From assembly GCA_023055505.1 (NCBI GenBank), contig JALIRH010000062.1, positions 1,987,115-2,051,114 on the forward strand: a stretch of DNA of 64,000 nt. Reading direction: 5' to 3'. The stretch comes from Callipepla californica brunnescens (Eukaryota > Chordata > Aves > Galliformes > Odontophoridae). Below are positions 18,978-30,882 of this stretch, piece by piece. Position numbers and translations under genes: made by a program. Position 1 is the stretch's first letter. Every line of letters begins with the position of its first letter. The notes below the pieces were generated by a model, which ran no database searches, was not told the DNA's origin, and saw nothing but the letters and a program-made list of their open reading frames with translations.

Positions 18978-21572
18978 GCTTGACAAATAAATGCAGACTA
19001 TAAGTTAGAAGTATTGCTATTAAAAATTTAGAAGTGTATTTTGACAGCTATTTAGAACAGATATTGCAACAAAACAGAAAATCTTTGTCCTTTCCTGTTA
19101 TTTTTTTTTTCCTTTGTGAGGGAGAGTTCCTCATTTCATCAAGATAATTGTAGTGAATTATGGAATTAGAGGTAGATCCTCTGTAATGAATGCCATAGTC
19201 TGAGCTAGTGGAGCATGCTTTCGTAATTGCTACAGCTGATCCATTTTGCAGTCACGGAATAAATGGGAACATGGTAGCACATGATCTAAAAAATCTCTGA
19301 CATCAGAAAGATGGGTACAATTGCTGGACATGGATATTTGGAACATAGATTGTCTTTCACATCACTGTTGTCATTCCTGAAACTCACCACCCACCTCACT
19401 GCACTGACATCCATTGTTTTGTCTCCATAAATGTTCAACAAGTGCTAATGAATGTCAGTGGGTATCATTTTTTCCACCTGGAGGAACTCAGTGACACACC
19501 TTAGCTTTATAGGCACTTCCTTGTCAGATGCCATTTTACCAGACTACCCCTCTGCTGCCCTCTGTCTACGGCAACAAAATTTAATGAAATATTGGTGAGA
19601 AGATTCATCTCCTAATGCCACCCTACTAACAACCAGCTCTGACTTAATGGTCCAACATAATAAAATAGGAAGCATTACTGCCAAGTCAGCCCTCCTATAA
19701 AGAGAGATATACAGTTGTTTTTTTTCTAGTTGCTGTTGTGTGTTTTTGTTTTTTTTAGAAAAAGTATTTTTTTCTTAGTTTTGTGTGCACTCTGACAGTG
19801 TGAATATGTATATATAAATGACTTATCTATTAAATATTTCCATCTTTATGATCTGAAAAACATTTGGACAGTATAGTAAATAATATACTGACATTAGTTA
19901 CCTATTTTCAGTTAGCAAACCACCCAAAACCTGTCAGTAAACATTCTCTCTCTGAAAGCTTGTCAATATTTTACCAGTCAAGTAGCTTTAGTTTTTATTT
20001 TCCAGTTAGTTTGAAAGACTAATGTATGATGTAAATGTCTTGAGTTGCTCATACATTAAATGCAAAGAAAAAATGTCCTTCCCTCCAAAAAGATAAGTAT
20101 TAGCAAGGATTCATATCTATTATGATTATATTCTTTCATTATTGTTGTTGTCTAGATGTTTTAGTCACAGATCAAATCTACTCTGCACCGGATTCTGAGA
20201 AAATAGAATAAAAGAGATGAAATCCTAAAAAATGAGGAAAGACCATTTTCCGTACCACAAAGAGTTCAAATTTCATTTTCATCTTTCATAAAAAAGGCTT
20301 ATTCAAATTTTTCAGACTGCTTTGAAAATGTTGGATCAAACCACATACAAATTCATTCTGTGTGTAAGAAAATAAACTTTGAGAACTTCAAGAAATATGA
20401 AAACCACTATAACATTCAAAACTATGCATCCACTTTTTAATTTCCCCATTCTAATTTTAATGATGACAGCACTTGTATTTAAAAACAACTACAGCAACAA
20501 CAACAAAACAAAAAAAAAGCCAAGAATTTTCCTCAATCTATTAGCAACAAAAATTTTAAAAATCCTGATGGAAACTGAATCGTCTCACTGCAGACTCTTT
20601 ATGACCTCAAATTAGTGATTACATATCTCTTACGCAGAAGACTCACCTATCATAATATAAAACAAGATATTATGACTCTGACTTTTTGTCTTTACATACT
20701 GATACAGAGAATGGCTAAAGCTTTTTCAAGACCCGAATATAAAAATTTGGAAGGAATTCAGATTACTATAGAACAAAGTATATGACATCTGATGATAAAT
20801 ACAAGTGTTGGGATCTGCCTTTATATGGATTTTATTACATTAGCATATTTTATCAGGTATTTCTATTTTCACCTCTCTGCACAAGATAAAGATATGTATT
20901 TTCTAAAACATATTGTTTATACGTCTTGTATAGAATTCTACAGACTTGCAAAAAAAAATGTGAAATTTTGCAGATCCGTGAATTAAGCAGTGATAAATAA
21001 AACTACACTGCAGAAAATCCTTTGGAAAATACATTTAATAAATATCATTCTATTCAAATAACAAACAAATAGATGAATTAAAAATTAGTAGTTTCCATGC
21101 AGTTGCAGTTTCACTTTAACGGTACAGTTAGCATCATTACCAGCAAGGTCAGCTTTAAGTGAGAAGTCTGCTGTGGATCTGTGATTTTTGTTGGTATTCC
21201 ACATCAGAACATCATGTAAAACAATGGGAATTGAAGAGCTAATGTTCAGGCAAGTGGAGATAGAGGAGCGGAGCCCCAGGAGAGACATGCTGTGCTCTCT
21301 GCGCTTTCTCTTGCTTTTGCTGTGGAGAGAAGCACATGTGCTTCCCCTGAAGTCTACCAGAGTAAGATCTTGGATTGTTGGATACTACTGTCTCTCTTTT
21401 TTGTTTTTATTTTGTTGGATTTAGCAAATTACAGTTCCTCCTTGGATTGTTGCTGTTGTTTTTTTTAGGCTCATCTGGTATCTCCATATCCATCCCCATC
21501 ACCCAGAGTGCATGGTCCTGCTTGGGGAGAGGCTTTTTTTTTTTTTCCTTTCCCTTTCTTTCCCTTTCTCTC

Positions 21573-21632
21573 ATTTTATTTTATTTTATTTTATTTTATT
21601 TTATTTTATTTTATTTTATTTTATTTTATTTA
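21573..21632 (+). repeat. (ATTTT)n microsatellite
   Basis: About twelve tandem ATTTT units, apparently grown from the pyrimidine tract of the LTR. Overlapping 81-130 codon frames here are low-complexity Phe/Tyr/Leu strings and not genes. Confidence 0.92.
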
Positions 21633-21673
21633 TTTGTTTTGTTTTGTTTTATATTTTTACTTTTTTATTTGCA

Positions 21674-21712
21674 TGTGTGTATGTGTGTGTGTGTGTGTGT
21701 GTGTGTTTGTGC
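21674..21712 (+). repeat. (GT)n microsatellite
   Basis: About seventeen GT units with a few interruptions. It lies 40 bases after the ATTTT array. Confidence 0.9.
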
Positions 21713-21769
21713 GTGCATGCATGTATGTGCACTTGTCATGGACTCGGATCTAGAAATAACTCCATGACA

Positions 21770-23997
21770 AAGACAACAAAGCTAAGAGAGAATGTAAGGA
21801 TCTAAATGTTGTCAGAATGCTAAGAATCTAGGAAAAACAGAATTTGCAGGTATGATATAATTTTCACATACACTACTTAAGGCTCTTATTCCTCATGTAG
21901 GAATCCAAAAAAGACTTGTCCTATAACTTAGTACTGGTCATTTCCAAACCCTACCATTCAGTGATGTAGTGCTCTGCCAGCATCTGAATGCACGTAAAAA
22001 ATAATGACTCAGACAGAGACAGAAAGACTTCCAATGACTTTAGTCATGGACAGCATTTGAGTTAGTCATGAATATGATTTTCTCATGTAGTCCTGATAAG
22101 GTACATAATGTTAAAGAAAAATAAAGCTTCTGGAAATAATATGTCTCAACTAACAGAACTGTTTGGGAAATCACAACTCCACAGTATCTGCTTCATGCCT
22201 ACAAATAAAATTAAATTAGGAATACAAATAACTTGCTATGTAACAGACTCCTAATCAAAAATGGCATTCAGATTTGTAGTGAAAGATAAGAATGAAAAAT
22301 AATTGTAATCAGAAAGCATACTGTATAGAAACATTTTTAGTGGATTTTGAACACTGTTAAAGAATAGAGATAACTTGCAAGAAACATTAAACAAAATTTC
22401 ACAGCCATTATCATATTAAAAGGCTGAAAAACTTGTTGCTCTGCTACATTTTCCTCTCTTTATCCCTCAACACTGTTTTTCCAAAGTGTGAAAGTCAGTT
22501 CTTCAATTGCTTTTTTTTTTTTTTTTTTTTTAATATATATCTGACTGTTTTCTGTTCTTGTGTGGCAGCAGTACAAGAAGACTGTACTAAGTAACTGGAT
22601 CATTCCAATTTATATGTATTCCATGTCAATATGACATACACATTTGCCAATTATATAGCTGCTTATTTGTCCAGTCTTTCAACTTTCCAAAAAATATAAG
22701 GCTTGTCATAAAAGTAACACACAATTTAAAAAATAATTCTGGTCTCCAGAGGTTACCTTAAATGTCAGAAGCATATTCTTCTTGCACTCAAAATTCTTAA
22801 AGAAGTTCAGGGAATTTTGATTCAAAGAGAAAGTAGTCTGGATTCCTCTAATGATTTCTGATTGAGAAGGTAGTTACTTGAGATCTAAACAACTGAGAAG
22901 AAATTCTTCAATTCTTCCTTGATGACTTATTGACCAGGAACTCTAAAGGCCTCAGTAGAAAATATGCCTTGAGCATCATTGAGTACAGTCTGCTAGAAAA
23001 TGTTGTCCTCAGCAGCCTGTGATACATTTGTTGTATATGACCACCACATCCTAGATATACTAAGTCAGAGGTGAGTGATGACACAGTTAAGATGTGTTAG
23101 AGATCATGGAGATAAGTAAAAAAGAAGGTACTTCTTCCTGTCTAAATATGTTATCACTGTCTTGAAGTGAGGATATAGTCTGTAAATATGACTTGATTAT
23201 GATATGATTATAACACAGGAATGAAATATCATTAAAATGATTACATACTTGCATTTGTTTTCTTGTTGCTGCTGTTTGTTTGCTTTCTTTTTTACTTGGA
23301 AGAAAAATTCTACATTGAAAGTGAGTCTAGGAAAATTCATTTCTGGATAAGAAACCTAGCCTTACTGATTTGAGACAAAGTACACACCCATGTAACTTCT
23401 CTTTGCACACGTGTAAATTAAAAGATATTAGATGCAATTAATAGCTGTAGACAGATTTTAGCTATTAGATAATATAAAAACTTTCCCTCATTTGGGATTA
23501 AAAAAAATAAAAGTGCATCCACAAACAAAGTACAATGAGAGGCTTTCTCAGTCCCACAAGGAAGAGCTAAGGTGAAGTTGTCAGTAATGCATGCATAAAT
23601 TGCAAAAAACAAATTCTTATATGTCTTCATATTCTTATTCATATTTAGTATAAGCAACTATGGAAAACCACAACATAGGGTCTTCTAGTTTTGATTTAGT
23701 TTAGGTTTGATTAGAAACTTTTACTGACTTGGTCCAAAATTTCGATTCCATTTTTTTGAAGAGTACCTGCCAGATAAACTATTAAAGTCCTTGACTGCAA
23801 CCAGCCAATTATAAGTTGAGAATTTCCACTAATGTAAAAGGAAGTAGACTTTTTATTCTAGAAGATCTGATATACTTAAGAATCCCCCTTGGGAACCTTA
23901 CTTAAATTCTTAACAATGACTTTTACTGTATAAAAGCATGTAAATTCAGAAGCAATAAATAAAAAATTATATGACATATACAAATTAACAGAAAACA
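21770..23997. other. Unique AT-rich noncoding DNA
   Basis: No gene or known repeat recognised. It contains a 21-base T run. Confidence 0.5.
22511..22531. repeat. Poly-T run, 21 bases
   Basis: Uninterrupted T. No adjacent retrocopy or SINE body was recognised. Confidence 0.9.
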
Positions 23998-24275
23998 TCA
24001 TAGGATCATAGAATGGCTTGAGTTGGAGGGGTCCATGAAGATTATCTAGTTCCCACCACTCTGCTGTGGGTAGTCTTGACGGTACTAGATCAGGCTGCCC
24101 TTGGGTAGCATCCAGTCTGTCCTTGAACACTTCCATGGAGTGGAACATCCACAGTTTATCTGGGCAACTTGTTCCAGTGCCTCATCAACTTCTCTGTAAA
24201 TAGTTTCTTCTTAATAACTAACCTATATCTCCTCTTCTTTAGTTAAAAACCATTCCCTCTTGTCCTTACTCTATT
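23998..24275 (-). mobile_element. CR1 LINE 3' fragment
   Basis: ATCATAGAATGGCTTGAGTTGG, GATTATCTAGTTCCCACCA, GATCAGGCTGCCCTTGGG, TCCTTGAACACTTCCATGG and CAACTTGTTCCAGTGCCTCA show a reverse-strand CR1 tail. Similarity fades in the T-rich DNA near 24275. Confidence 0.87.
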
Positions 24276-25979
24276 TGCCTGTTTATGTTGTTAAAACATT
24301 ATTATACTGCTATACACTATTCTATATTATAATCATATTACTGTATACTTTAATAATATTTTATTATTGTTATGTGTATATAATATATTCAATAGAGATA
24401 TATTTTTGGATATATTTGTTTTGTTATTGAAGAAAAATGTGTCTTGATTTGTGATCCAAAATGTAATTATCTTTTTTTTCTCACTCTCCGAAAACACACA
24501 CCTTGAAATGTACACATGTGAATACTGGAGCATTTCCAAACTGAACAGAAAATGCTTGAAATACAGAACTGTTCAAATTAGAACAACAGCAACAACAGTA
24601 AACACTGAATAACAATGGTGACAGAATAAAACTAACAAATAACACTAAGCCAGAAAAATCAGAAAATACTGAATAATAATAATACTGATATTAGAAAAAA
24701 AAAAAAAAAAAAGACGTGCTCACAATATCTACTTGAAAAGAATTGAAAGAAGCAAGTTTAATTTTTACGGTTACTAACATAAATACTGCTTACTTATTTG
24801 ACAAAGTAAAAATTTTCCAATCAAATAACAAACAATCAAATAGCAACATGTATATATATATATAAATATATATATGTAGTATTATATTAATTATATATTT
24901 ATAAATTATATATTACAATATATATTTAAATACTATATATACTATAATTGCTGTTTGTTCTGTTTGCAAAATTGCAATTTATTATATTATTTATAGTATA
25001 TAAGCATTTATATATGTATATAGCACAGCATTTATATATATTCATATGTAATTCATATATAATTGATGTACACCAAGGTACTGATTAGATCTATATTATA
25101 AAACAAACAAGAAAACAAACTATCTAAAAAGATGAGTGTTGGGGAATGAAAGCAGAGAAAAATAGTGAGATTAATTAACCTATATTTGTTCTTGATTTCT
25201 AATAACATACTAAAAGTAATATAAAACATTTGTCATGGTAGGAATGCTTTAATCCTCTAACAAAGCTGCTTATAAAGGCAAGGAACATTACAGGTTATTG
25301 TACTAGATACAGCATTCAGAACAATTGTTTTTAGGTTATCTATTTCACAAATAGTTCTGGGGCTTAGAAAAGTTCATAGGATGACATACTGAGATATACA
25401 AGTCATGTTTAAATATATAATTATCACTTGTTTTCTTTAACAGCAGTTCTACAAAGTATTTGATATAATTGCTATATTGCTCTTAAAAACATGTTTTTAA
25501 GATTGTTCCCGTGGTCTAGAAAATGCAAAATGATAAACTGCTATGGATCTGATTGCATTCTCCTTATATTGCTACTTTAAAAAATAGAAATCTGATGATC
25601 AGTTCTCTGTACTGTGAAGTTTTACAGCATGAAATTACAATTCATTTCTTGCGGAGAGAATGGGATGTGCATCCATATTAAAAACAACAATATAATTCGA
25701 TAGTTTTTACTAAGTTGCTTATTCAGTCCATGACAATGTAAATTATAAATCATTATGCTTTAGTACTCTGTAGCAAATGACACTGTACACGTCTATAAAA
25801 TGAGACAGGCATTCTTGGACTTATTTCAGTCATTAACGTTCTTTTCAACACAATAATTTCTGGGGCAAAGAGACTAAAGTTCCATGCACGTCAAACACTT
25901 ACCACTCAGTACCATTAATTTTTGTATGATCACACAAGTCATGTTGGGCCCCAAAATTCAGCTCATCATCATTTTCACA
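24276..25979. other. Very AT-rich noncoding DNA
   Basis: Includes an 18-base A run (24695-24712) and TA-rich tracts. No gene recognised. Confidence 0.55.
24848..24950. repeat. TA-rich low-complexity tract
   Basis: Interrupted (TA)n with ATATAT-rich palindromic segments. Related tracts continue to about 25065. Confidence 0.85.
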
Positions 25980-26255
25980 GAATGGAAAAAAAATGGTTAG
26001 CATATTTGGATATCTATCCCAACCCTCTGTTTAGAGCATAGTTAGCTAGAACTGGTTTGTGAAGACTGTGTCTTCTAAGAATGGAGATTCCACAACCTCT
26101 CTGGGCAGTCTGTGTAAGTTTTTATCACCTTTACTGGAAAAAGTGTTTTTCTTATATTCAGATGTAATGTTTAATCTTTCTCGTTTTCTGTATTTACACT
26201 TCTCCTGCTACTGTGCATCACTGAGAACACTCTGATTCAACCTTCTTCACATAAT
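25980..26255 (-). mobile_element. CR1 LINE 3' fragment, old
   Basis: The left part is worn. The middle is clear: GGAGATTCCACAACCTCTCT, GGGCAGTCTGTG, TTTATCACCTTTACTGG and TTTTTCTTATATTCAGATG match reverse-strand CR1. Confidence 0.75.
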
Positions 26256-26352
26256 GCTATCAGGTGTTTAATCATATGATTTGTGTTATGAATCAGATAT
26301 TTATACAAATGATCTTTGGAAAGACTTCTCTCTTGTCTGCACGCTCCCAGAC

Positions 26353-26625
26353 TTGTAGAATCATAGAATCACCAAGGTTGGAAAGGACCTCAAAGATAAT
26401 CCCCTCCATCCATGTACATACCACCGATATTTCCCTACTAAAACTTTCCCCTTAGTGCAACATATAAACATTTCTTGAAAGACCTCCATGGACAATGACT
26501 GAACCACCCCTCTGGGCAGCCCATTCCAGGTTCTAATCACTCGTTTGGAGAAAAAGGATTACTCTCTCCTCACAACAGCCTCCCTTCAAGTAGTTGTAGA
26601 GAGCAATAAGGTCTACCCTGAATGT
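26353..26625 (-). mobile_element. CR1 LINE 3' fragment
   Basis: GTAGAATCATAGAATCACC, AAGGTTGGAAAGGACCTC, CACCCCTCTGGGCAGCCCAT and TCCAGGTTCTAATCACTC are CR1 tail sequence on the reverse strand, of a subtype with CCTACTAAAAC-like spacing. It is a separate insertion from its neighbour at 25980, as it has its own 3' terminus. Confidence 0.88.
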
Positions 26626-27739
26626 AACAGAGTATAATGAAAGTACAGCAGAAAGAAATTAAAAACTGATTTTAAAGGCTTGGTCCTGTGAAATTAGTCA
26701 GGTTTGGATAAATACTAATTTTTGATCAAGAAATTTTCTCATAATCAAAGATTACTTCAATCCCAGCAGAAAGAGAAAAATTGGATTAGTTATTCTCCCC
26801 TTAATTTTTATTTCATTTTCTGATCAGGTCTATTATGAAAGAATTTGTTTAGCTTTGTTATTCAGATCTTCATTATGTGCCCTACATAACTGCCACAGTG
26901 CAGTGACTGTTCTAGTTATTATATCTGGCGTTTTTCCACACAAAAAGACTTGCAACCCAAGCAGTCAGTTACTGCTATGAATAAACTTTAGAAAAAATGT
27001 AGAATGAAGGTAAGACATTTATTTGGTCTGGAACACCACATAAGCAAGTGTGTCTATTGGTTTGCATGGGTTTTCAGTTGTTTATTCATTATTGTTTGAT
27101 GGATATAGGAACATATGTTCTTTGTGCAATTAAGTCAGCAAGCAACTGTTGACATCTGCTTTATGCTTTTCAGTGCTGTTGCAATTTGAGTATTTGGAAG
27201 CAGTAAGACAGCATTTCCATGAATCATGCAAGCTAATAAACCTTTATTTTTTCCCCATCTTTTCTACAACACGTCAAATTGGTTGTTCTAGTATGGTGAA
27301 AACTATACACAGTACTTTTTATGAAATGAAGTGGGCTTCAACACTATTGATGCATGGATAATGCAGTACAAATTTTTTGTTAAAAAACAAAAAGTATCTT
27401 TAAGATCCATCTATCCAGAATCTAGATTAGAAGCAGACATTACCCATGTCAGCACTGAAAGTAAAAACTGTGGAGCTAATTCTTCTTTTTTTCTACTGTG
27501 AAAACTGAAGGTGGTGCCACACTTTCAGCAATCTCTAAGACATTTTGATTTATCAGCCTTTTCTAAATACCAGAAGAAGTTAAATAATTTATTTCATTTC
27601 AGTGCAGATGAGCGATTTTTCCTATTTTGGTCAAAATAAAGTTTTATATTGAACACTTCAAAAAAGTGCAGCCCCTGGAAGAAATATAGAACTGAATTCA
27701 GAACTTCATATCATTTTAACTAGGCTTATTTTAGACTAG
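26626..27739. other. Unique AT-rich noncoding DNA
   Basis: No repeat or gene recognised. The frame at 27149-27361 has no visible domain. Confidence 0.5.
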
Positions 27740-29470
27740 GAAAAATATGGGTCCCCTACTAATGAGGCAAGTGTTCTGGTAATGGGGGATGCAGAGAAGG
27801 CGGAGAAGCTGAACGCCTTCTTCACTTCTGTCTTCACTGTGGGGATGTCCCCTCAGGACTCCTGAACTGCAGGGGTAAGTAGAAGGGTCTGGGGAATGGA
27901 AAGCTCCCTTTTGGTGAGGCAGGAGATGGTCCAAGAGCATCTATGCAACATCGGTGTATGGAAATCCATAAGCCTGGATGGGAGTCATCCATGTGTGCTG
28001 AGGGAGTTGGCAGAGGTGATTGCTGAACCATTCTCTATCATCTTTTAGAGGTCCTGGAGAATGGGAGAGCTGTGTGAAGACTGGAGGATAACCAATGTTA
28101 CTCTGGTCTTCGAAAAGGGCAAGGAGGATCCAGGGAGCTACAGGCCAGTCAGCCTCACCTCTGTCCCTGGAAAGGTGATGGAACAATTTGTTCTGGATGG
28201 TCTCCAGGCAGCTGGAAGAGAAGAGAGTTACCAGGAGTAGTCAGCATGGGTTCATCAGAGGGAGGTCATACTCAATCAACTTGGTGGCTTTCTATGATGT
28301 CATTACCAGCTGTAATCCGTCAGTGACAGTGGATGAGTGGAGAGCAGTGGATGTAGTCAACCTTGATTTCAGCAAGGCATTTGATACTGTCTCCCACAGC
28401 ATCCTTATAACAAAGTTCAGGACATTTGGAATAGATGAGTGGACGGTGAGGTGGCTTGAGAACCAGCCAAATGGCAGAGCTCAAAGGGTTGTGACTGGTG
28501 CAGAATCCAACTGAAGGCCTGTACTCAGTGGTGTTCCTCAGGAGTGGGTGCTGGATCCGGTCTTGTTCAACATCTTCATCAATGACCTCGATGAAGGGAT
28601 AGAGTCCACCCTCAAAAAGTTTGCTGATGATACAAAGCTGAGAGGAATTGTTGACGTGCAAGAAGGCTGTGCTACCACTCAGTGAGACCTAGACAGCCTG
28701 TAGAGCTGGGCACACAGAAACCAGATGAGATTTAACAAGAGCAAGTATAGAGTCTTGCTCCCAGGGAAGAATAACTGCATGCACCACTACAGGTTGGGGT
28801 TGACCTTCTGGAGTGAAGCTCTGAGGAGAGGAACCTGCATGTTCTGGCAGGCCATGAGCCTGCACTTTGCCCTGGTGGCCAAGAAGGCCAATGGTGTCCC
28901 AAGGTGCATTAAAAAGACTGTGGCCAGCAGGCCAAAGGAGATGACCCTCCCCCTCGACTCTGCCCTGGTGAAGCCTCATCAGGAGCACTGTGTCCAGTTC
29001 TGGGCTTCCTGGTACAAAAAGATGGGGATATCCTTGAAAGAGTTCAGCAGAGGGCTACAAAGATGATAAAAGGATGTGCCACACCTTCCCTATGAAGAGA
29101 GGCTGAAAGACCGGGGTCTATTCAGCCTTGAGAAAAGAGGACTCACAGGGGATTTGATCCATGTCTACAAAGGATGCAAAGGTATTAGGCCAGACTCTTC
29201 TCAGTGGTGTGTGGTAGTAGGATAAGGGGAAATGGCCACAAACTGAAACATAGGAAGTTCTGCACAAAAATGCCTGAAAACTTCTTCACAGTAAGTGATG
29301 GAGCACTGGAGCAGGCTGCCCAAATAGGTTGCACACTCTCCTCTGGAGATGTTCAAGACACACCTGAATGCCTTGCAATCTGGACTAGGGAGCCTGTACT
29401 GGATGGGAGATTGAACTTGATGATTTCTAGAGGTCCTTTCCAAACCCTACAATTCTGTGAATTCTGTAAT
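27740..29470 (+). mobile_element. CR1 LINE, longest continuous copy (about 1.7 kb)
   Basis: A 5'-truncated element starting between the endonuclease and reverse transcriptase (ATGGGTCCCCTACTAATGAG, GCAGAGAAGGCGGAGAAGCTG, AACGCCTTCTTCACTTCTG). It runs through the whole RT region (GGGAGCTACAGGCCAGTCAG; TTTGCTGATGATACAAAGC, the F-A-D-D site) to the 3' tail AGAGGTCCTTTCCAAACCC and TTCTGTGAATTCTGTAA. Stops and frameshifts break ORF2 in several places (for example the stop after GGACTCCTGA at 27866). About 430 bp to its right lies LTR beta 1. Confidence 0.93.
28188..28514 (+). pseudogene. CR1 ORF2 remnant, reverse-transcriptase domain
   Basis: A 108-codon open frame: SSQHGFIRGRSYSINLVAFYD (finger region), WRAVDVVNLDFSKAFDTVSH (motif A; both Asp kept, Y changed to N) and WTVRWLENQPNGRAQRVV. 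A stop ends it before motif B. A-D-D is in a different frame near 28621. It is a decayed piece of a protein normally near 1000 residues. Confidence 0.88.
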
Positions 29471-29703
29471 CAACATTATCTGGAAGAGTAAAGTAATTTT
29501 TTTTTTATGCAGTAACTGTTAAAGTATTTGACTAGCCATAATTCTTTTTGTTAGCTTTATTGATACATGCTTTCAGATAAAAAAAAATGACTAGCTACAC
29601 ATAATGATAAACATTGAAAGAGTAAATGTAGGCACATGCACTAAGATAAAAACAAAATTACATATATATTTTAGAAAGTATTTATCTCAAATGAACATAG
29701 AAA

Positions 29704-29734
29704 TTATATATATATATAATATATATATATATTA

Positions 29735-29750
<16 letters not shown>
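29704..29750. repeat. (TA)n microsatellite
   Basis: Interrupted ATATAT array directly followed by a T run to 29766. It can pair with itself. Confidence 0.88.
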
Positions 29751-29766
<16 letters not shown>

Positions 29767-29892
29767 GCTTATGGTCCAATTTGGAAATGTAATAACATAT
29801 AACAGTCATTTACAGTCATTTCATAAGTATAACATCTAAATCATACAGAGAAAAGGAAACTGTGGAATAAACCAAACATATAAATTAATTGA

Positions 29893-29897
29893 CAGTG
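29893..29897. repeat. Target-site duplication CAGTG, left copy
   Basis: Directly precedes the TGTAAGAG terminus of LTR beta 1. An identical copy is at 30878-30882. Confidence 0.88.
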
Positions 29898-30877
29898 TGT
29901 AAGAGACTATTATTATACCATTGCCTCCAAGTTTGCTGATGAACATGTCCAAACATGTCCAAGCAAGTCCTGGGCAAGGGTTGCAAAATCCTTTGTCTAA
30001 GGGACAGGCAGATGGGCATGTCCTGGGGCAACGAAAGAGAGATAAGCTGCAGCTCAATGGCCGCTGAACACTCTTTTGTTTGGTACTCATCTCCGTGGGG
30101 AGATAGCCATCTCAGGAGATGCTTGCCTGGCACACTAGCACGGGATTTGTTATGTAGACTGGAGGAATTTGGAAGGTAAATATAGGGGTCCTGCAGCCAC
30201 GCAGTTGGGGGTTTGCTCTTTGGAGAGACTTCCTGAGCTGATCACTGCTGCTTCCTGGAGAGGCCTTCCCTTAAGAGAGACCTCCTGAGCTGATTCCCTG
30301 CTGCTGAACTCCCTCCTGGGCCTGCTGCCTGAGACATGCTGCTTTCTCCTGGACCTCGCTGCTCCTTCGAGGTCTTCTGCCATCTATACCCTCACGAGCT
30401 GATCACTGTTCGCTGCTTCTCCTGTGCGGACCCCTCGCTGCTTCTCTGGTACTGGCTGACACTGTTCCTGGACTGACCCAGCACTGCTTCTCCGGTGCTG
30501 ACCCGGTGCCGCTTCTCCAGGACAACTGCTTGCTGCTCAAGGCTGCCCGTCGCTGCTGCTGTTCTCCCCGCTTCTGCCATTCCCTGCTCTTCTGCCTTGG
30601 ACCGTCAGAGCTGCTTGCAACCGGACCACCCCTAGGATCCTGGCTGGTGACTTTCCCTGCATTGTACAAACCCTCACCTGCTTCCTATCTTTCCTATCTG
30701 TCGCTTTCCCTTCCCCATCACCCTTAATAGTGTCCCCATTCCGCTTCCCCATCTCACTGGTTAATATTGGTAATAAACTGGTCGGACCAACATCTGAACC
30801 GTTGCTTCTTAATCTCATGCTGGGTATACATATAATCTTAAGAACCTCGTCTCCCTCCTTTATATTGGAGCGTGACA
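29898..30877 (+). mobile_element. Solo LTR, family beta copy 1 (980 bp)
   Basis: A complete LTR with TGT...ACA ends and a perfect 5-bp duplication. In order it has AACATGTCCAAACATGTCCA, CCTGGGGCAACGAAAGAGAG, TGGTACTCATCTCCGTGGGG and CACACTAGCACGGGATTTG. A long GC-rich block of CTGCTGCTTC-like sequence follows (30180-30660), then a pyrimidine block, AATAAA at 30772 and AACCTCGTCTCCCTCC before the end. No internal viral genes adjoin it. The many frames on both strands (up to 116 codons) come from the GC-rich block. Confidence 0.93.
30772..30777 (+). promoter_or_regulatory. Polyadenylation signal AATAAA of LTR beta 1
   Basis: AATAAA lies about 100 bp before the LTR 3' end, and the same signal is kept at 45558 in the second beta copy. 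The position is where an R-region polyadenylation signal would be expected. Confidence 0.65.
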
Positions 30878-30882
30878 CAGTG
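30878..30882. repeat. Target-site duplication CAGTG, right copy
   Basis: Perfect match to 29893-29897, directly after the terminal TGACA. Confidence 0.88.

Larger units (their letters stand above)
17110..21171. other. Unique AT-rich noncoding DNA
   Basis: About 4 kb without recognised transposons or genes. A purine tract and a C-run cluster are listed separately. The block at about 19200-19680 is richer in GC than its surroundings and unrecognised (see findings). Confidence 0.5.
21172..21769 (+). mobile_element. LTR, family alpha copy 4, decayed and expanded
   Basis: The 5' part is clear: TGTGGATCTGTGATTTTTG, TTGGTATTCCACATCAGAAC, ATCATGTAAAACAATGGG and GAAGAGCTAATG. After 21300 it diverges, but it keeps a T-rich stretch and then a pyrimidine tract (21530-21575) that has turned into (ATTTT)n and (GT)n arrays. 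A possible 3' terminus is CCATGACA ending at 21769. No target-site duplication was found, so the right border is tentative. Confidence 0.65.
29471..29897. other. Unique AT-rich spacer with TA repeat
   Basis: No gene recognised. It includes the TA microsatellite at 29704-29766 and the left duplication of LTR beta 1. Confidence 0.5.

Noticed and set aside
21375..21805. 81-130 codon Phe/Leu/Cys/Val-rich frames resembling membrane proteins
   Set aside because: They translate the (ATTTT)n and (GT)n arrays; the apparent hydrophobic segments are repeat artefacts.
24695..24712. Poly-A run as the tail of a processed pseudogene
   Set aside because: The sequence before it is low-complexity AAC/AAT-rich DNA with no recognisable gene copy or target-site duplication.
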